Shown here piece by piece: positions 23,780-35,326 of a stretch of DNA of 64,000 nucleotides. Source of the DNA: Rhexocercosporidium sp. MPI-PUGE-AT-0058 (taxonomy: Eukaryota; Ascomycota; Leotiomycetes; Helotiales). The position numbers and the translations under genes are program-made. The notes beneath the pieces are model-generated. The model saw nothing but the letters and a program-made list of their open reading frames with translations. It did no database searches and was not told the origin of the DNA. The stretch spans positions 496,001-560,000 of the forward strand of contig JAGTJL010000004.1 in NCBI GenBank assembly GCA_020746875.1, in the 5' to 3' direction. The first letter of the stretch is position 1; every line of letters starts with the position of its first letter.

Positions 23780-25015
23780 AAGGTAGTTCCAATGTGTTAT
23801 GATTTTGATTATTTGGTTGGGAAAGAGCGGGAGTATAGATCGGCTGGTGCTGATCGGTCGGAGACGACCTGGAACTTGCTACCTTGAACTTCTTGTTTTT
23901 AGGTTTTCTCTTTTTTGTTTACCTCGTTGACGCTGTCAAGTCCGAGATGATGAAGTTTTGCTTCTGCCTTTGGCTTGGAATTGCTCTCTACTATCTTTCC
24001 AATTTCTTAGATCGAGCGTTACGGGATATCTTGTTATAATCATACAATTTCAAATCCATTCCAAGCAGAATTCTATCTAGGATACAAGTATAATAGCACT
24101 GCAAATGACTGGCTCGTCTTTAAGCAGGGTCATCTTCTAGATCGGTAACATAGAGGTCGGTGGCTTTCGGCGACTTTTTGGCTGCTTCACAAGTGGCTAG
24201 AGCTGCCAGAACTACAAATGCAAGGCAAACAGCAACGAAACGTCGTAAGTGTAAGTACATGCCAAAATCCCGCGGTCGGGGGTTTTGCTTGTCCACGAGG
24301 CTGTCCTTATCACAATTGTTATGGGATACGCAACTTCTCAATCTTGTTCAATGACGCTCCTCCCGCCTATCCAGTTGTCTGGGTTGAAAGAAGGCCACTC
24401 CCTCAATGCAACGGCTACTGACAAAATTGCCAAGTTCCCAAGTAAACTTTTACTATATCTCTGCGCATTCCATTGCATCTACACGCTGACTATGTCTTAG
24501 CTGACGGGCAAATATTGCCTAAAATGCAGGGCAGAATGCATCCCATGACCACCGAGCGTCGTTTAGGCCTCTTTGGCGTGCATAGGGGTGTCAATTCGTC
24601 TCGCTTAAGGCCTTTCAGCATGTCAGGCTCTCTCGTCATGGTTTCGGGCTGAAAAGAGGCACCTTGCATATCCTAGGCACTGGATGGCAAATTTATAAAA
24701 CATGAAAAGCGCGCCCACGCGCTGGACACGAGAATAATCTTCAGACTTTCAGACTTTCAGACTTTCAAAAACACGCGGAACTGCTAATGCTGCGGTGGGA
24801 TCGCACGACTTTCCCACATCAAAAACAGTCCTCGATTTCAACACCACTGTGTACTGCGCTCCGATCTTCTTCTTGCTATTTCAAGACATACACTTCAACA
24901 ATTATTTTCTTTTCCTCGTGCCTCTAAGACACATCGATCCCACCGCAGCATTAGCAGTTCGTCGCAGTCTTTTCTCTAAGTTCCGTTTGGGTCTTGTCGT
25001 ACCTTAGCTACCATT
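23780..25015. other. Intergenic with one weak small-ORF candidate
   Basis: 1.24 kb. It holds the 3' UTR of the SAP-domain gene, a possible 46-codon secreted ORF at 24260-24120 (separate entry), and three perfect tandem copies of AGACTTTC at 24743-24766 upstream of the zinc-finger gene. Nothing else is supported. Confidence 0.4.
24120..24260 (-). CDS. Possible small secreted protein (weak)
   Basis: A 46-codon frame starting MYLHLRRFVAVCLAFVVLAA, followed by LATCEAAKKSPKATD and an acidic end (DLEDDPA). The first 25 residues have the basic start, hydrophobic core and small residues before the tail expected of a signal peptide. There are no other features, no splice evidence and no family I recognise. 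The frame is open further upstream to 24341. It could easily be a chance ORF. Confidence 0.2.
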   Translation of the reverse strand: MYLHLRRFVAVCLAFVVLAALATCEAAKKSPKATDLYVTDLEDDPA

Positions 25016-26178
25016 ATGAACTCTGTAGCAGTCAATACACTTCCGTCACTCGTTCCGGAAGATTTGTAAGTTTTTTGAACTTCATGGGCAGCTGTTCTTG
25101 GACAAGTCGAATATACTGACCTCGCAAAATAGTCAAGATCTATTTCATCCCCTTGGTAAGATTCCTACAACCCAAAACAATCTTCCAAAGTCCTCTGGTT
25201 GACAAGCATAGGCTGTGACGCTCTACTATTGCCATGGTGGGAGGAGATACAGTACAAGATTGACAGGGAGCCTACCGTAACCGGCCCGGCAACTCTACCA
25301 GAGAGAGAGGACCTATATTCTCTATCGTTTCCTAGTGGCCCTGAATCTTCTACGTCGAACTCAATATTTGATGGTCTCTGGACTGATCTAGCGCGAACGG
25401 GTCCATCTGATCAACTGTCAACCCAAACACCTGCCTCGATGCAGTAGGTTTGCTCCTAGCCCCAGGATCTTCCCTGCACCGATTGTCTAGATAGAGCTCA
25501 CAAGATCCAGATACATTCCTTCAACAGGTGATCCCATCACAGTTAGTCAGGGTAGCACGTACCATCAGCCCTCCCAAAATCCGCAAGCATTGCTTTACTG
25601 CACATGGCCAGGTTGTACCAACACTGAAGCATGGCAACGCCCCTCAGACCTGAAGTAGCCCACCCATCTTCACCATATCCTCACGCTCCCAATCTAACTC
25701 TAGATGCAGGAAGCACATGGACAAACACACCCGGCCATATATCTGCAGGGAGGACAAATGCCACAATCTCACATTCGGGGACAAAGCCGGCCTTCATCGC
25801 CACAAACGCGAAGTCCATGAGGCAGCTAAGCTGTTCTGTCCATTCTCGTCGTGTCGGAGGTATAGCAAAGGATTTCCCAGACAGCGGAACCTGGATGTCC
25901 ATTTGCGAACTCAGCACAAGGGTCCAAGCGAGGAAGATCATGTGATGTTGAGTGATGAATTACAGAGTTCAAGTTTCGACGCTGGGGATGATGGGAGCAA
26001 TGTTGGAGCTGAGATTCAAGAGATGAGTGGTGCGAAGCTGCCAGGGACAGATATCTCTAGTCTATACTTGAAGCTGCAAGAACGAGAGGCGGAGAAGAGA
26101 GAGTTGGCATTGCGTCAGGCTCGGGTGGATGAGGATATTTTAGCCTTGAGGAGAGCTCTTACGGTGATTTCTGCTTGA
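25016..26178 (+). CDS. C2H2 zinc-finger protein
   Basis: Best model has five exons: 25016-25065, 25133-25155 (23 nt), 25212-25443, 25547-25654, 25710-26178; 293 residues. The C-terminal half carries three fingers: CTWPGCTNTEAWQRPSDLKK-HMDKH, CREDKCHNLTFGDKAGLHRH with KREVH, and CPFSSCRRYSKGFPRQRN with LDVHLRTQH. A C-terminal helix (LKLQEREAEKRELALRQARV) looks like a short coiled coil. The N-terminal part is acidic and Ser/Thr-rich. This is likely a DNA-binding regulator, target unknown. Intron 3 (25444-25546) is the least certain: the frame before it runs into TAG, and the acceptor was chosen as the one that restores phase (CA|T CAG GGT). The finger-coding exons are secure. Confidence 0.75.
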
Positions 26179-27397
26179 TCTGGTATTCAAGAAGATCGGG
26201 CCCTACGATGATTGTTATGATCTTGCTTAACTGTTCTGTTAGCTAGTTGACAAGTGGATGGGTTGTGCACTTGTCCTTGATCATATCGAGAAGGATTGAA
26301 TCAGATTCAAAGATGTCTACATGCCCTAGAATCAACATGCAACGCTCAAATAAGATTCTCGTGTTGTGTTCCTCATGCTGAAGTCGACCGTTTGAATGTT
26401 CTTTCAATCTTTCAATACTTCGTGGACTGACTCAATATCAATCCGGGACAGGAATGTTTTGCAAAATTGGTATATCTTTGATAGGCGAGAAGGCTTGGCA
26501 AATAAAACCGCCTCACGTAAAAAATTCTTTACCGGGAATTCTCCCACGCCCCTGAGCTAGAATGGAGCTAGAAACCGAATCGATGATGAAATGCTTGGCC
26601 AGCCTTAAGAACGTGACATATGGGATATTCGGAGTTCTCTGTTTTGACTCCCCCTCTTTTGAGAGGCGATGATTCCGCTCTAAGCCCAGGAAGCCGCAAA
26701 TATGCGCAACCAGCCGAGCAGCCGAGATTTCAGTTCCTCACCCAACAGCCAACAACGACATGTTGTCCACAAAGCGGTTTTCCCTAACATTGAGACATCC
26801 CCTCGATTGCGATATCGGAATTTGAAACAGCGGTGACATTGATTTGTAGGGGAATATTCAAGCGCAGTGGGACTTGTACGCCCTTCCCCTCAAGTTGTGA
26901 CACCGACTGCAATGAGATCGGTGGTGGATGTTGACATGTTCATGTTGTAAAGTGCGAATTTCGCGTGTGACTGCAATCGCTTTAGGGAGGTGCTTAAGCG
27001 GAATGTGCATCCCGGCAAGGTATCCGTCATGTTCAGCATACGTACCCGCAGATATGGATCTCGGCTCTATGTGGGGAGAAGTAGAGGAAAGGAAATCCTT
27101 GAACAATTGGATCTGCTGTGCTGTGCTATTTGGCAATTTCAATTTGCTTTGCTATGCTTTGCTGCAGGGAAGAACGACTTTGCTCGCTAGCGCTCCGGTT
27201 CGCCTCCTAGTGACCTCCCTACCTAGTCAGTAGGTGAATTTCTCGACGCCCAGCCAGCCCAGTAACTACAAGTACAAAAGTATCTTCCCGCGTCTTACTC
27301 TCTCTCCTTACATACTTTTTCTTCATCAGCATCCTTTATTTCGAGACAAAGACACATACATTCTTACGCCCTCACAACCACCACATACTCGAACTCG
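26179..27397. other. Intergenic, nothing supported
   Basis: 1.2 kb. The right part (27200-27397) is pyrimidine-rich and presumably the promoter and leader of the aminotransferase gene. No recognisable Leu3-type CCGG-N4-CCGG site was noticed. Confidence 0.4.
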
Positions 27398-28935
27398 ATG
27401 GCACCTTCCGCAATCACCCCGCCTGTCCAGCAAGGAGACAAGCTCGATAGTGCTGCTGTTGCTCGAAAACTTGCTGAGACTGCTCCGGAATTGGTCAAGA
27501 AGTGAGTATTTACTTGAATAATTGACAGTTAATGTGTCATCTTTCGAATTCCACCTCGATCTGGTTCCGAGATTCAATTATTTTTGGGCAGAGACCGCAT
27601 TTTCTCCAATTGAGCTCTTTCTTTCATGACTCATTTCAACTTAAGGCATGAAGTTCCAATCTGACAATCTAATAGTGGAAAGAGTGAAAGCACTGCGCGT
27701 CCATTGGATGCTTCCAAGTTGAAGTTTACGAGGACGACTACTCCAATGACCGTCCCAGCACCAGGGGATCCAATCATCGCCACTGCATCTCAATGCACCG
27801 ACCACATGATCACCGCTGTTTGGAAGTTAGGAGAGGGCTGGGCCGACCCAGAATTGAAGCCATACGGAAACTTCTCCATGCCACCAACCGCCTCCGTCCT
27901 TCACTACGCCACCGAATGCTTCGAGGGCATGAAGATGTACCGTGGTTTTGACGGAAAGTTGAGATTGTTCCGCCCAGATTGCAACTGCCGACGGATGGTC
28001 ATGTCGAGTGTCAGATGTTCTCTCCCAGCTTTCGACCCCAAGGAGCTTGAGAAGTTGATCATTGCTATGATTGCTGTCGATGGTCCAAAGTGGCTCCCAA
28101 CACCTAGTACTTTCCTCTACTTGAGACCAACTATGATTGGTTCTGCTGGTGCTTTGGGAGTTGCTACGCCGAAAGAGGCTACTTTGTTTGTCATCTCTAC
28201 TTTCATGCCACCTATGGACCAGAAGACGGGATTGAAGCTTCTGGCTTCTACCAATGGTGTCAGAGCCTGGCCAGGAGGCTTCGGCTATGCCAAGTTGGGT
28301 GCGAACTACGGTACGCTTTTCAGCACTAAATCCCATGAAAGTCTCATGCTAATGATTAACAGGTCCTAGTTTGCTAGCCAACGGCGAGGCCAGAGAGAGA
28401 GGATACGACCAAGTTCTCTGGTTGCTAGACGGCAAAGTCACCGAAGCTGGAGCTAGCAACTTCTTCGTCGTGTGGAAGTCACCAGAGGGAAAGACCGAAT
28501 TAGTTACCGCCCCATTAGACGACAAGATCATCCTAGACGGTGTCACGAGAAGAAGCATCCTCCAGCTCGCACGAGAGCGTCTCACAGATGGGAAGAGCGG
28601 TCTCGGTGCTATAGACATTGTAGAGCGCAACTTCACCATGGATGAGGTCGCTGCAGCTGTCAAGGAGGGAAGAATCATCGAGGCTTTTGCAGCTGGTACT
28701 GCCGTAAGTTCCATATTCTTCCGAAAACATTGCCCATCACTTGACTGACTATCACACGCAGTTCTTCGTCTCCGCTGTTTCTGTCATCAACTACAAAGAG
28801 CAAGATCTCCAGATCCCAATGGCTCGCGGAGAGATGGGAGAGTATGCTTCGCTCATCAAGAGCTGGTTGGTCAATATCATGTACGGGAAGGAGCAGCACG
28901 AGTGGGGTGTCGTTGTCGAGGAGGAGCAATTGTAA
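27398..28935 (+). CDS. BAT2: Branched-chain amino acid aminotransferase
   Basis: Four exons (27398-27501, 27676-28310, 28363-28703, 28762-28935) give 417 residues. The enzyme is a fold-type IV PLP transaminase that interconverts Leu, Ile and Val with their 2-keto acids using glutamate/2-oxoglutarate. Family text: [38 protein letters not shown], and [19 protein letters not shown], in which Lys241 is the PLP-binding lysine. Further on are [30 protein letters not shown] and FAAGTA-FFVSAV across the last intron. The N terminus ([20 protein letters not shown]) does not look like a mitochondrial presequence, suggesting a cytosolic form; the BAT2 symbol rests on that and is tentative. Intron 1 (174 nt) is longer than most here. 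Confidence 0.95.
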
Positions 28936-30030
28936 ATTTGCATCAGCGTGGGAAAATTGCTTGTGGGTGTTCTGGCGTTGGTGGGTGGTAGAGGCTGGGC
29001 GGCGGGAAAAACTTCTTTGATACACAACACAGCATTGCATTGCATACATCCAGCGATCCAGCGCGCTTAGTTAATGCAGCATTTCACTTTCATCGAAATT
29101 CTACCAAGCTCGCTTGTTCTGTGATTGAGAGAAATGGCTTTTTGCGTGCGATTCATTTATGCAGAGACTCTGAGGAGTTTTATCTGTCTTGCCACACAAT
29201 AAAGAGGAAACGCTCTTGTCAACCAACTTCGACGTGAGAGGGGAGTCTTTCGCCGTGTTGGCAGGGCACGATGGCAAAGCCCGGATGCTTTGTAAGTACA
29301 TTGCCACCGGTAAATGGAAGACAATTCAGATTCGCACTTTGGCCTGTACACGAGCACAAATTGCATTGACTGAGCAAATGACATGCCCCCTTCAACGTAG
29401 AGGCGGAGCTTCTCAGCTTTATTGATAACAATTCTGCCACTATTCAGAACATAGCCTGCCCCCGATAGCGGTCCACGCATATGATCTTCAGTTATTCATT
29501 GTTTGCAAGGTTGGCTTCGCATAGGAACGGAATCCTAATTTTTGTGCCTCAGTATTGTCAACCTACACCTCAAATGAGGGACGGAGATCCCGCTGTCTAA
29601 TTTTCAAGGTGTCATGCTCAAGAAGTACTGTGACAATGTAAGTTGGCATATTATTGATATGCTAGCACTTACCCTACAATATTTATGGAAACGGGTGAGG
29701 AGGCGCTGGCTTTCTCATCTCTAGCTACTTAGGGAGCTCTTGACTATTTCTTGATGGGCTACAGGCAGAGCTTTTGGTTTAAGTTGATGTTGATGCAAGG
29801 ATACATGGTGCGGAGTGGGCTGGTAGCTAGGAAGAGGCAAAAATGTACGGCAGTTCAATAAAAATAAAATAAAAAGGAAGAAATCACAGGCACCGTGTTT
29901 GTCCAAGGCTTCTTTCCATTAAGATTGATCTACATAGATCGAGAGAGCGGCTGTCAAACTGATCGGATTTCTATATTACATATAGTCTCATCTGAAATTG
30001 CGAGTCATACACTTATAGGATATCAAGTCC
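28936..30030. other. Convergent intergenic region, nothing supported
   Basis: 1.1 kb between the stops of the aminotransferase and FMT1 genes. Overlapping short frames on both strands; no domain recognised. Confidence 0.4.
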
Positions 30031-31550
30031 TCACTTTACCTCGACATTTCCTTCTTTACTTGATTCACGGCTTGCGTTTTCCCCTGCAATCTCCTCGACA
30101 CTCGCCTCCTCGGATGAATCCTGATCTGATGGTTCTGTCGCCAGAGCAACAGTGCGCTCACCAGTTTCTACGTCTCCGGTCTTAGGTAGAGCTTTAAAGA
30201 TACAGGCTCCAGGGCGTCCTGTTCCTGGGAGCCGCTCCACACGCCATGCATCCATCGATCGAAGGCTTGCCATAGCCTTACTCGCATCCTTGGATCCTTG
30301 GCCCTCAACCGTGATACGCCTGACTCTAATAGCCTTGAAAGGTGTACGAAAGATGACCGCGGGTCCATCCTCAACATAAAATATCGGCTGACGAAGCTCT
30401 TGATCCTCGACAAAGAAGTGGACAGAGTTGCCGATTTCAGGCAATAGGTGGGTCTTAGCCTCGCCTGTCTTTTCGAATTTATCCATGAGTTCTGCTGGCC
30501 GCTTCACGGTCTCGCTATCTTCAATTATCAAACGTTTTGGCGTTTCTGAGTCGATAAGAACGCTGGTCCACAAACGACCGAGGGCACGTTGCCGTGCAGG
30601 TATATCCGTCGCGGCAGATTTGACCTGCCAGAAGATTCTCTTGTCGGCTGGTGTGATTTTGGCCGCGTGGTTCAGCTTCACGGGCAGTTTGTGCTGCCAT
30701 TTTGTATCTTCGACGAGCGGAGGTACGTACAATCGTTTTCGTAACCCATTGATAAGGATTTTAGCTGCCTTGGGCATGACTAGATCCAGAAGTTTTTGGT
30801 AGGTCATGACGCCCGGTTGAAGTGGAAACCATTTCTGGGCAAGGATTTTGCCGTGGTCGAAGGACTTGTCATCCAGTGTTTGGAGGGTGACACCGCTTCC
30901 TTGGGGATTCCTTATTAACATACGCTGCAGAGGCGCAGGTCCTCGATAGCTGTTACAATGTTAGAGTGAAATGACGAATTCGACAGGAGAAGTACGTACT
31001 CTGGTAAGAGAGAGGGATGAACATTTAGTCCACCGTACTCGACGGCCTTGAGAATTCGCGGAGGCACGAAGAGACCAAATGAGACAGCTATAATGAGATT
31101 AATAGACTCATCTTCTGGTTTCGGCAACTGCGTACAATTAGTTGTGAAAAGCGGTTGCTATGCTGGTACTTACATCCCACCCCGTAAATGTATCTCTCTC
31201 ATGGAGAGCAAGTCCCAGTTCCTCAGCAACAGCCTTGATCGGGACTATCAACGATTAGAATAATTCACATCATCCTGAAGATGATCCTTACCTTCTCGGA
31301 CTTTCTTCAACGATCTCCCTGCAGGCTTTCCTGGTCGGCAGAGGACATCGATGGATTTGATGAAGTCTGGATTCCGCTGATGTAAAGCGTGGATGGCTCG
31401 AAGTGATGCGATACTGAATTCATCTGAACCACAGAATAGGATTCGAAGTGGTTTAGATATTTTCGTGCTGTAAAGCTTGCATCCATATAAAGGCAAGAGA
31501 GAGAACTTGAGTCCCCTGGCAGTATGCCTCTTCAAGACCAGAGACACCAT
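30031..31550 (-). CDS. FMT1: Mitochondrial methionyl-tRNA formyltransferase
   Basis: Four exons (31550-31292, 31244-31174, 31127-31000, 30949-30031) give 458 residues; an in-frame ATG at 31652 would add 34. The enzyme formylates initiator Met-tRNA with 10-formyl-tetrahydrofolate for mitochondrial translation. Visible: basic presequence (MVSLVLKRHTARGLKFSLLP), LRILFCGSDEFSIASLRAIH, VPIKAVAEELGL, the catalytic region LNVHPSLLPDYRGPAPLQRM (Asn and His of the NxHPSLLP motif, rejoined by splicing after Pro) and the Asp-containing LDDKSFDHGKIL. The C-terminal tRNA-binding domain is less conserved and ends in an acidic Glu/Ser-rich tail. Divergently transcribed from CCZ1. Confidence 0.94.
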
Positions 31551-32206
31551 CCCCTCCTGCAGTGACAGGCTTTTGTGCCCAGCTAGGGGAGATGTTGAAG
31601 ACTTGTCGCTCGTCACACCATGCACAGATATCTGAAATAGGGTTAGCCTCAATAGTCAGCTTTCGCCTGAGTTTTGGAAGAGACTTCGTTTCTAGTTAGA
31701 CGGCTGATACATAGAAGATAGATGGGCTCACAAATCTCCGGTAAGACAATGAATCGATTAGCGGCAAAACATATAAAAAGCCTCAGGAGAGGTGCCCAGG
31801 TGAACCCTTAGACTGGCTCCGGCATTTGCAAGATACAATACACGTGTTGAACTTTGGGTCGCCTACCAACTAGCCCAGGACAATTGTACTACAGTAGAGA
31901 GAAGATAGGGGGGCAGGCGACCCAGGAGCCAGGCGAGGTTCGAATTTAAACCCCTGTCCAAAACATTCGGCTGGGACAGAGTGTCCGGTCTTGGCGTCCG
32001 TGACATCACCAAGTCTCGAGTCAATGTTGCATGCGAATCAACAATGCAATACCTAAACTCTACTTGGTCAAGACTCAAGCGCCCCAGCGACCACATCGAC
32101 ATGCTCTGCCCCGCACACCGGCACCGGTGAGCTTCTTCGACCCACTCTTATCTTTTCCTTTTCTACTTCTATCGCAGTTGTAGCTGGTCGGGGAATCAAA
32201 GATGCG
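31551..32206. other. Divergent promoter region
   Basis: Shared upstream region of FMT1 (minus) and CCZ1 (plus). No separate gene seen. The FMT1 frame stays open to an ATG at 31652. Confidence 0.4.
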
Positions 32207-34882
32207 ATGTCTGCACCAACGAGGGCTGTTCCCGCCCAGCTCGGCTTCCTAGCCATCTACAACCCCTCTCTGGGCACGACAGATGAGACCATTGAGGACC
32301 AAATCGTCTACTATTCGACCCCTGGCTTGAAAGAGAGGAGAACGAAGGATCCCAAGGCGAAGAAAAGTCACGTTGATGATGCCGAGCGGGAGGAGAATAA
32401 CGAGCAGTTGAGGCAGATTGGGCTTGCCCAGGGGATGGTGGAGTTTGGTAGAAGCTTCTCAGATGGCAGGGCGGTGGATACTGTTGAGACAGAAAAGTCT
32501 CGCATCATTCTACATGAGCTGGAATCGGGATGGTGGATCTTAGCTGTCAGAGGAACCCCCATTGGAAACTGCAGACTTTGCTAATCCTGTACTTCGCAGT
32601 CGATCAACTTAACCGCCCTGCCAGTTGCTGCAAAGACCAACACCGCTGGAAAGGGGAAGGATGCTGAGCAACAACAGACAATCGAATATTCTTCCCGCGA
32701 GGTTAAGCCTCCAATATTGCTTCTTGGTGACCTGCTCCGGGCACACTCCACGTTCCTCCTGCACCATGCCTCTTCCATGAGCGCACTATTTGTCCGTACA
32801 AGAAGATCGAAGTTTATGGGTATACTGGGCCGTTATTGGGACACATTTCTGACTACATGGAGTGTGCTCATGCATGGCAATCCAGCAAATAACTTGTATG
32901 GTGGCATAAAAATTGCAGCTTGTGGGGAGCTAGGTATGGGGGTCGGAGAGGAAGAGAGGGGGAGTGGTGAACGCGAGGTTCTTGAGGGTTTAGTTGGCCG
33001 CATTGATGGACTTGTGGATGTCATTGTATCCAAATTCGGGGAGAAGGACCCGTCAGACACTGAAGCCACCGCAGGTCCAAAGACCCCAGAGAAAAAAGAA
33101 GTCGCGGAGCCCTGGCTTGGCTCGGGAAATGAGCCAGGCTCGGAAGATGGTGCGATCTTCCTTGGGACTGGCGCACTATCACGAAAGTCTTTGCGTGATG
33201 TTTCACATTGGGTGGAAGACCTTTATAGATGGGGCCCATACGCCTATGGTGTGATCGACAATCCAAGTTCCAATCGACGAGCAAAGAAATTTCGGCGAAA
33301 ATCACCTCCCAAGGAAAGAATGCCGTCTCCGGATATGAAAAAGTCACGACAAGTGTATGGACTGACTCTCCGGGACAAAGCTCCCCGAGAGACTACGAGT
33401 CGAAAGAACTCATTGACTACCGTTCCCCCAATGCCAGTGACCGAGAACGAAAACACGCCCAGCAGTCCAGGGTCTACCAGACGCCGCCCTACCATTAGAC
33501 GAGGGCCATCGAGTCATACAGGGTCAGAAAGTGATTCAAATACAAAGGGCAGCAGATTTGTCCAGTATCTCAAACTGGGTTATGGTACGCACTGGTCACT
33601 GGGCTCAACATTAACGCCGCCCATAGGAGAAGCACCTAGTTCTGGTCCTGGGAAACCAGAGAATGATGGCACATCAAATTTGTTGGAAGCTCAAGCGAAA
33701 AGCAATTCGCCGAAGGATGGTGGGACATTTGAGACGTCTCCTTATGCCACAAGAAATTCTGCAGGACATTATCTCATAGGACTCCTAGGGGACATCGAAG
33801 ATGACAACGATGTGCCTTCTGACATTGCTCACGAAGAATTACAATATCGTTCAAACGAAGACTCCAATCCGAGATTACTTTTGCGAACGCTGACTGTCGA
33901 ACTGGAACGTGAGGAAGATGCTCGTAAAGAGACTGACATAAGCATTGATCTAGGGGTCAGCAGCAACGGCCCGTCGTCTCAGGTGGAAGGTTCAGAACGG
34001 ACTGGAACTTCCAATACGTCATTCGAAAGTCAAGACCGGAACAAGACCAAGAAACTTCGGACGGTGGTTTATGTCAACAAGCCCTTTGTATTCGTATTTC
34101 TGTTTGAATTGAGAACGGATGCACTGGCGTTAGCGAGCCTGTACCGCTCTTTACACTACCAGATCAGCCCACTTCTGAAACCACTACTGCTTTCGACAGC
34201 ATACAGAGCGTCCAGACCAGAGCTCAGTACTTCCGATGAATCTGCTACGCCCATATATGACCTTGTCTGGGATTCGAAGCTCCTGACTACCAACTCAACT
34301 ATCCCGAACATACCAGACCCTGTTCAGACGTTACAGCCAGCGGGATCTTCAACGTGGTCACGTATAGAAGCACTGAACACTCATATGCAAATCATCAACA
34401 CATATGTCGCATCGAGTACAGACAGGTCATCGTTGGAACGTACGTGCAAGACTAGCCGAGGGTGGTGGGTTGTGTGGACAAGAATCCCAGACCCTCAGCC
34501 ATCCGGTACGCCGCCTAGAACAAGGGAAACGCAGGAATCTACACCTGTCAATGAATATCGTGCAGAGAGTGCGGATACTCTGACTGTTGGAGCAGCAACA
34601 GCATCTCGGGACACAAGCACATTCGGAGCGAGCACGAAGTCAGGCCCTGCTCATCCCTTCCTGGAGACCTTGAAGGGCGAATCTGCACCAAAGGACAAGG
34701 AGATATTCCTGATACGAAGAGCAAGCGACCATGTGGCAGCCAGGTCGACTGGTAGATTCGTGAGCAGCTCGTCAGTAGCAGCATCTGAATCTAGTTGGGC
34801 ATCTGGTCCTGGCAGGTTAGCGCAAGGCATTGGTGTTGACACGAAACGCTATATCGAGGGCTTGTTGAATCTAAATAGATAG
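32207..34882 (+). CDS. CCZ1: Vacuolar fusion protein Ccz1
   Basis: Two exons (32207-32545, 32600-34882) give 873 residues. Ccz1 forms with Mon1 the guanine-nucleotide exchange factor that activates Ypt7/Rab7 on late endosomes and autophagosomes. The N terminus is the longin-like domain: PAQLGFLAIYNPSLGTTDET, IEDQIVYYST, LRQIGLAQGMVEFGRSFSDG, then ESGWWILA-SINLTALPV across the intron and REVKPPILLLGDLLRAHSTF. The central 350 residues are Ser/Pro/Lys-rich and disordered, as in other filamentous fungi. The C-terminal domain resumes at KLRTVVYVNKPFVFVFLFEL. The 54-nt intron has a weaker donor (GTCAGA) but splicing is needed, because the unspliced frame stops at 32583. Confidence 0.93.
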
Positions 34883-35326
34883 AGTATAGAAAGAATCAAT
34901 TACACAGTTATAATTGGATTTTACACAGCTATGAGTACATCTAGTTGACCGGCGAAGCCAAATTAAGCATTATAAACATCACGTGGATAACCTCGCTTCC
35001 TCTCTCCTTTCTTACTTTCTTTTGCCCCATTTCTTTAAGCAAGGAACAATGTGACAAGTAAGATCGACTATCGAGTGATTACCTCTTGAAGAGCGGGGAT
35101 TCTGCTGACTATTTTAGCCGTGGCCTGGATGAGTAGTGCTTCCCCAGGTTACCTATGACGTTAGTGTTTTTAATGTCTCGCTTATCAACACTACAAATTT
35201 CCTTCCACATCCTTCCTACAGTCCAAACATACAACCTTCCTACAGAAAGTATTGCACTCATCCGTAATATCGACCGACTTACGCAAGATTCCTACGAAGT
35301 TACCAGTCTGAGCTACTCCATTCACA
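34883..35326. other. Intergenic, nothing supported
   Basis: 444 bp between CCZ1 and the dehydrogenase gene, carrying the latter's promoter. An ATG-initiated frame at 35155-35340 ends before the dehydrogenase and does not splice into it convincingly. Confidence 0.35.

Noticed and set aside
24980..28935. A possible regulator-plus-enzyme cluster (zinc finger next to the aminotransferase)
   Set aside because: Only two genes, a primary-metabolism enzyme, and no biosynthetic backbone enzyme or transporter nearby.
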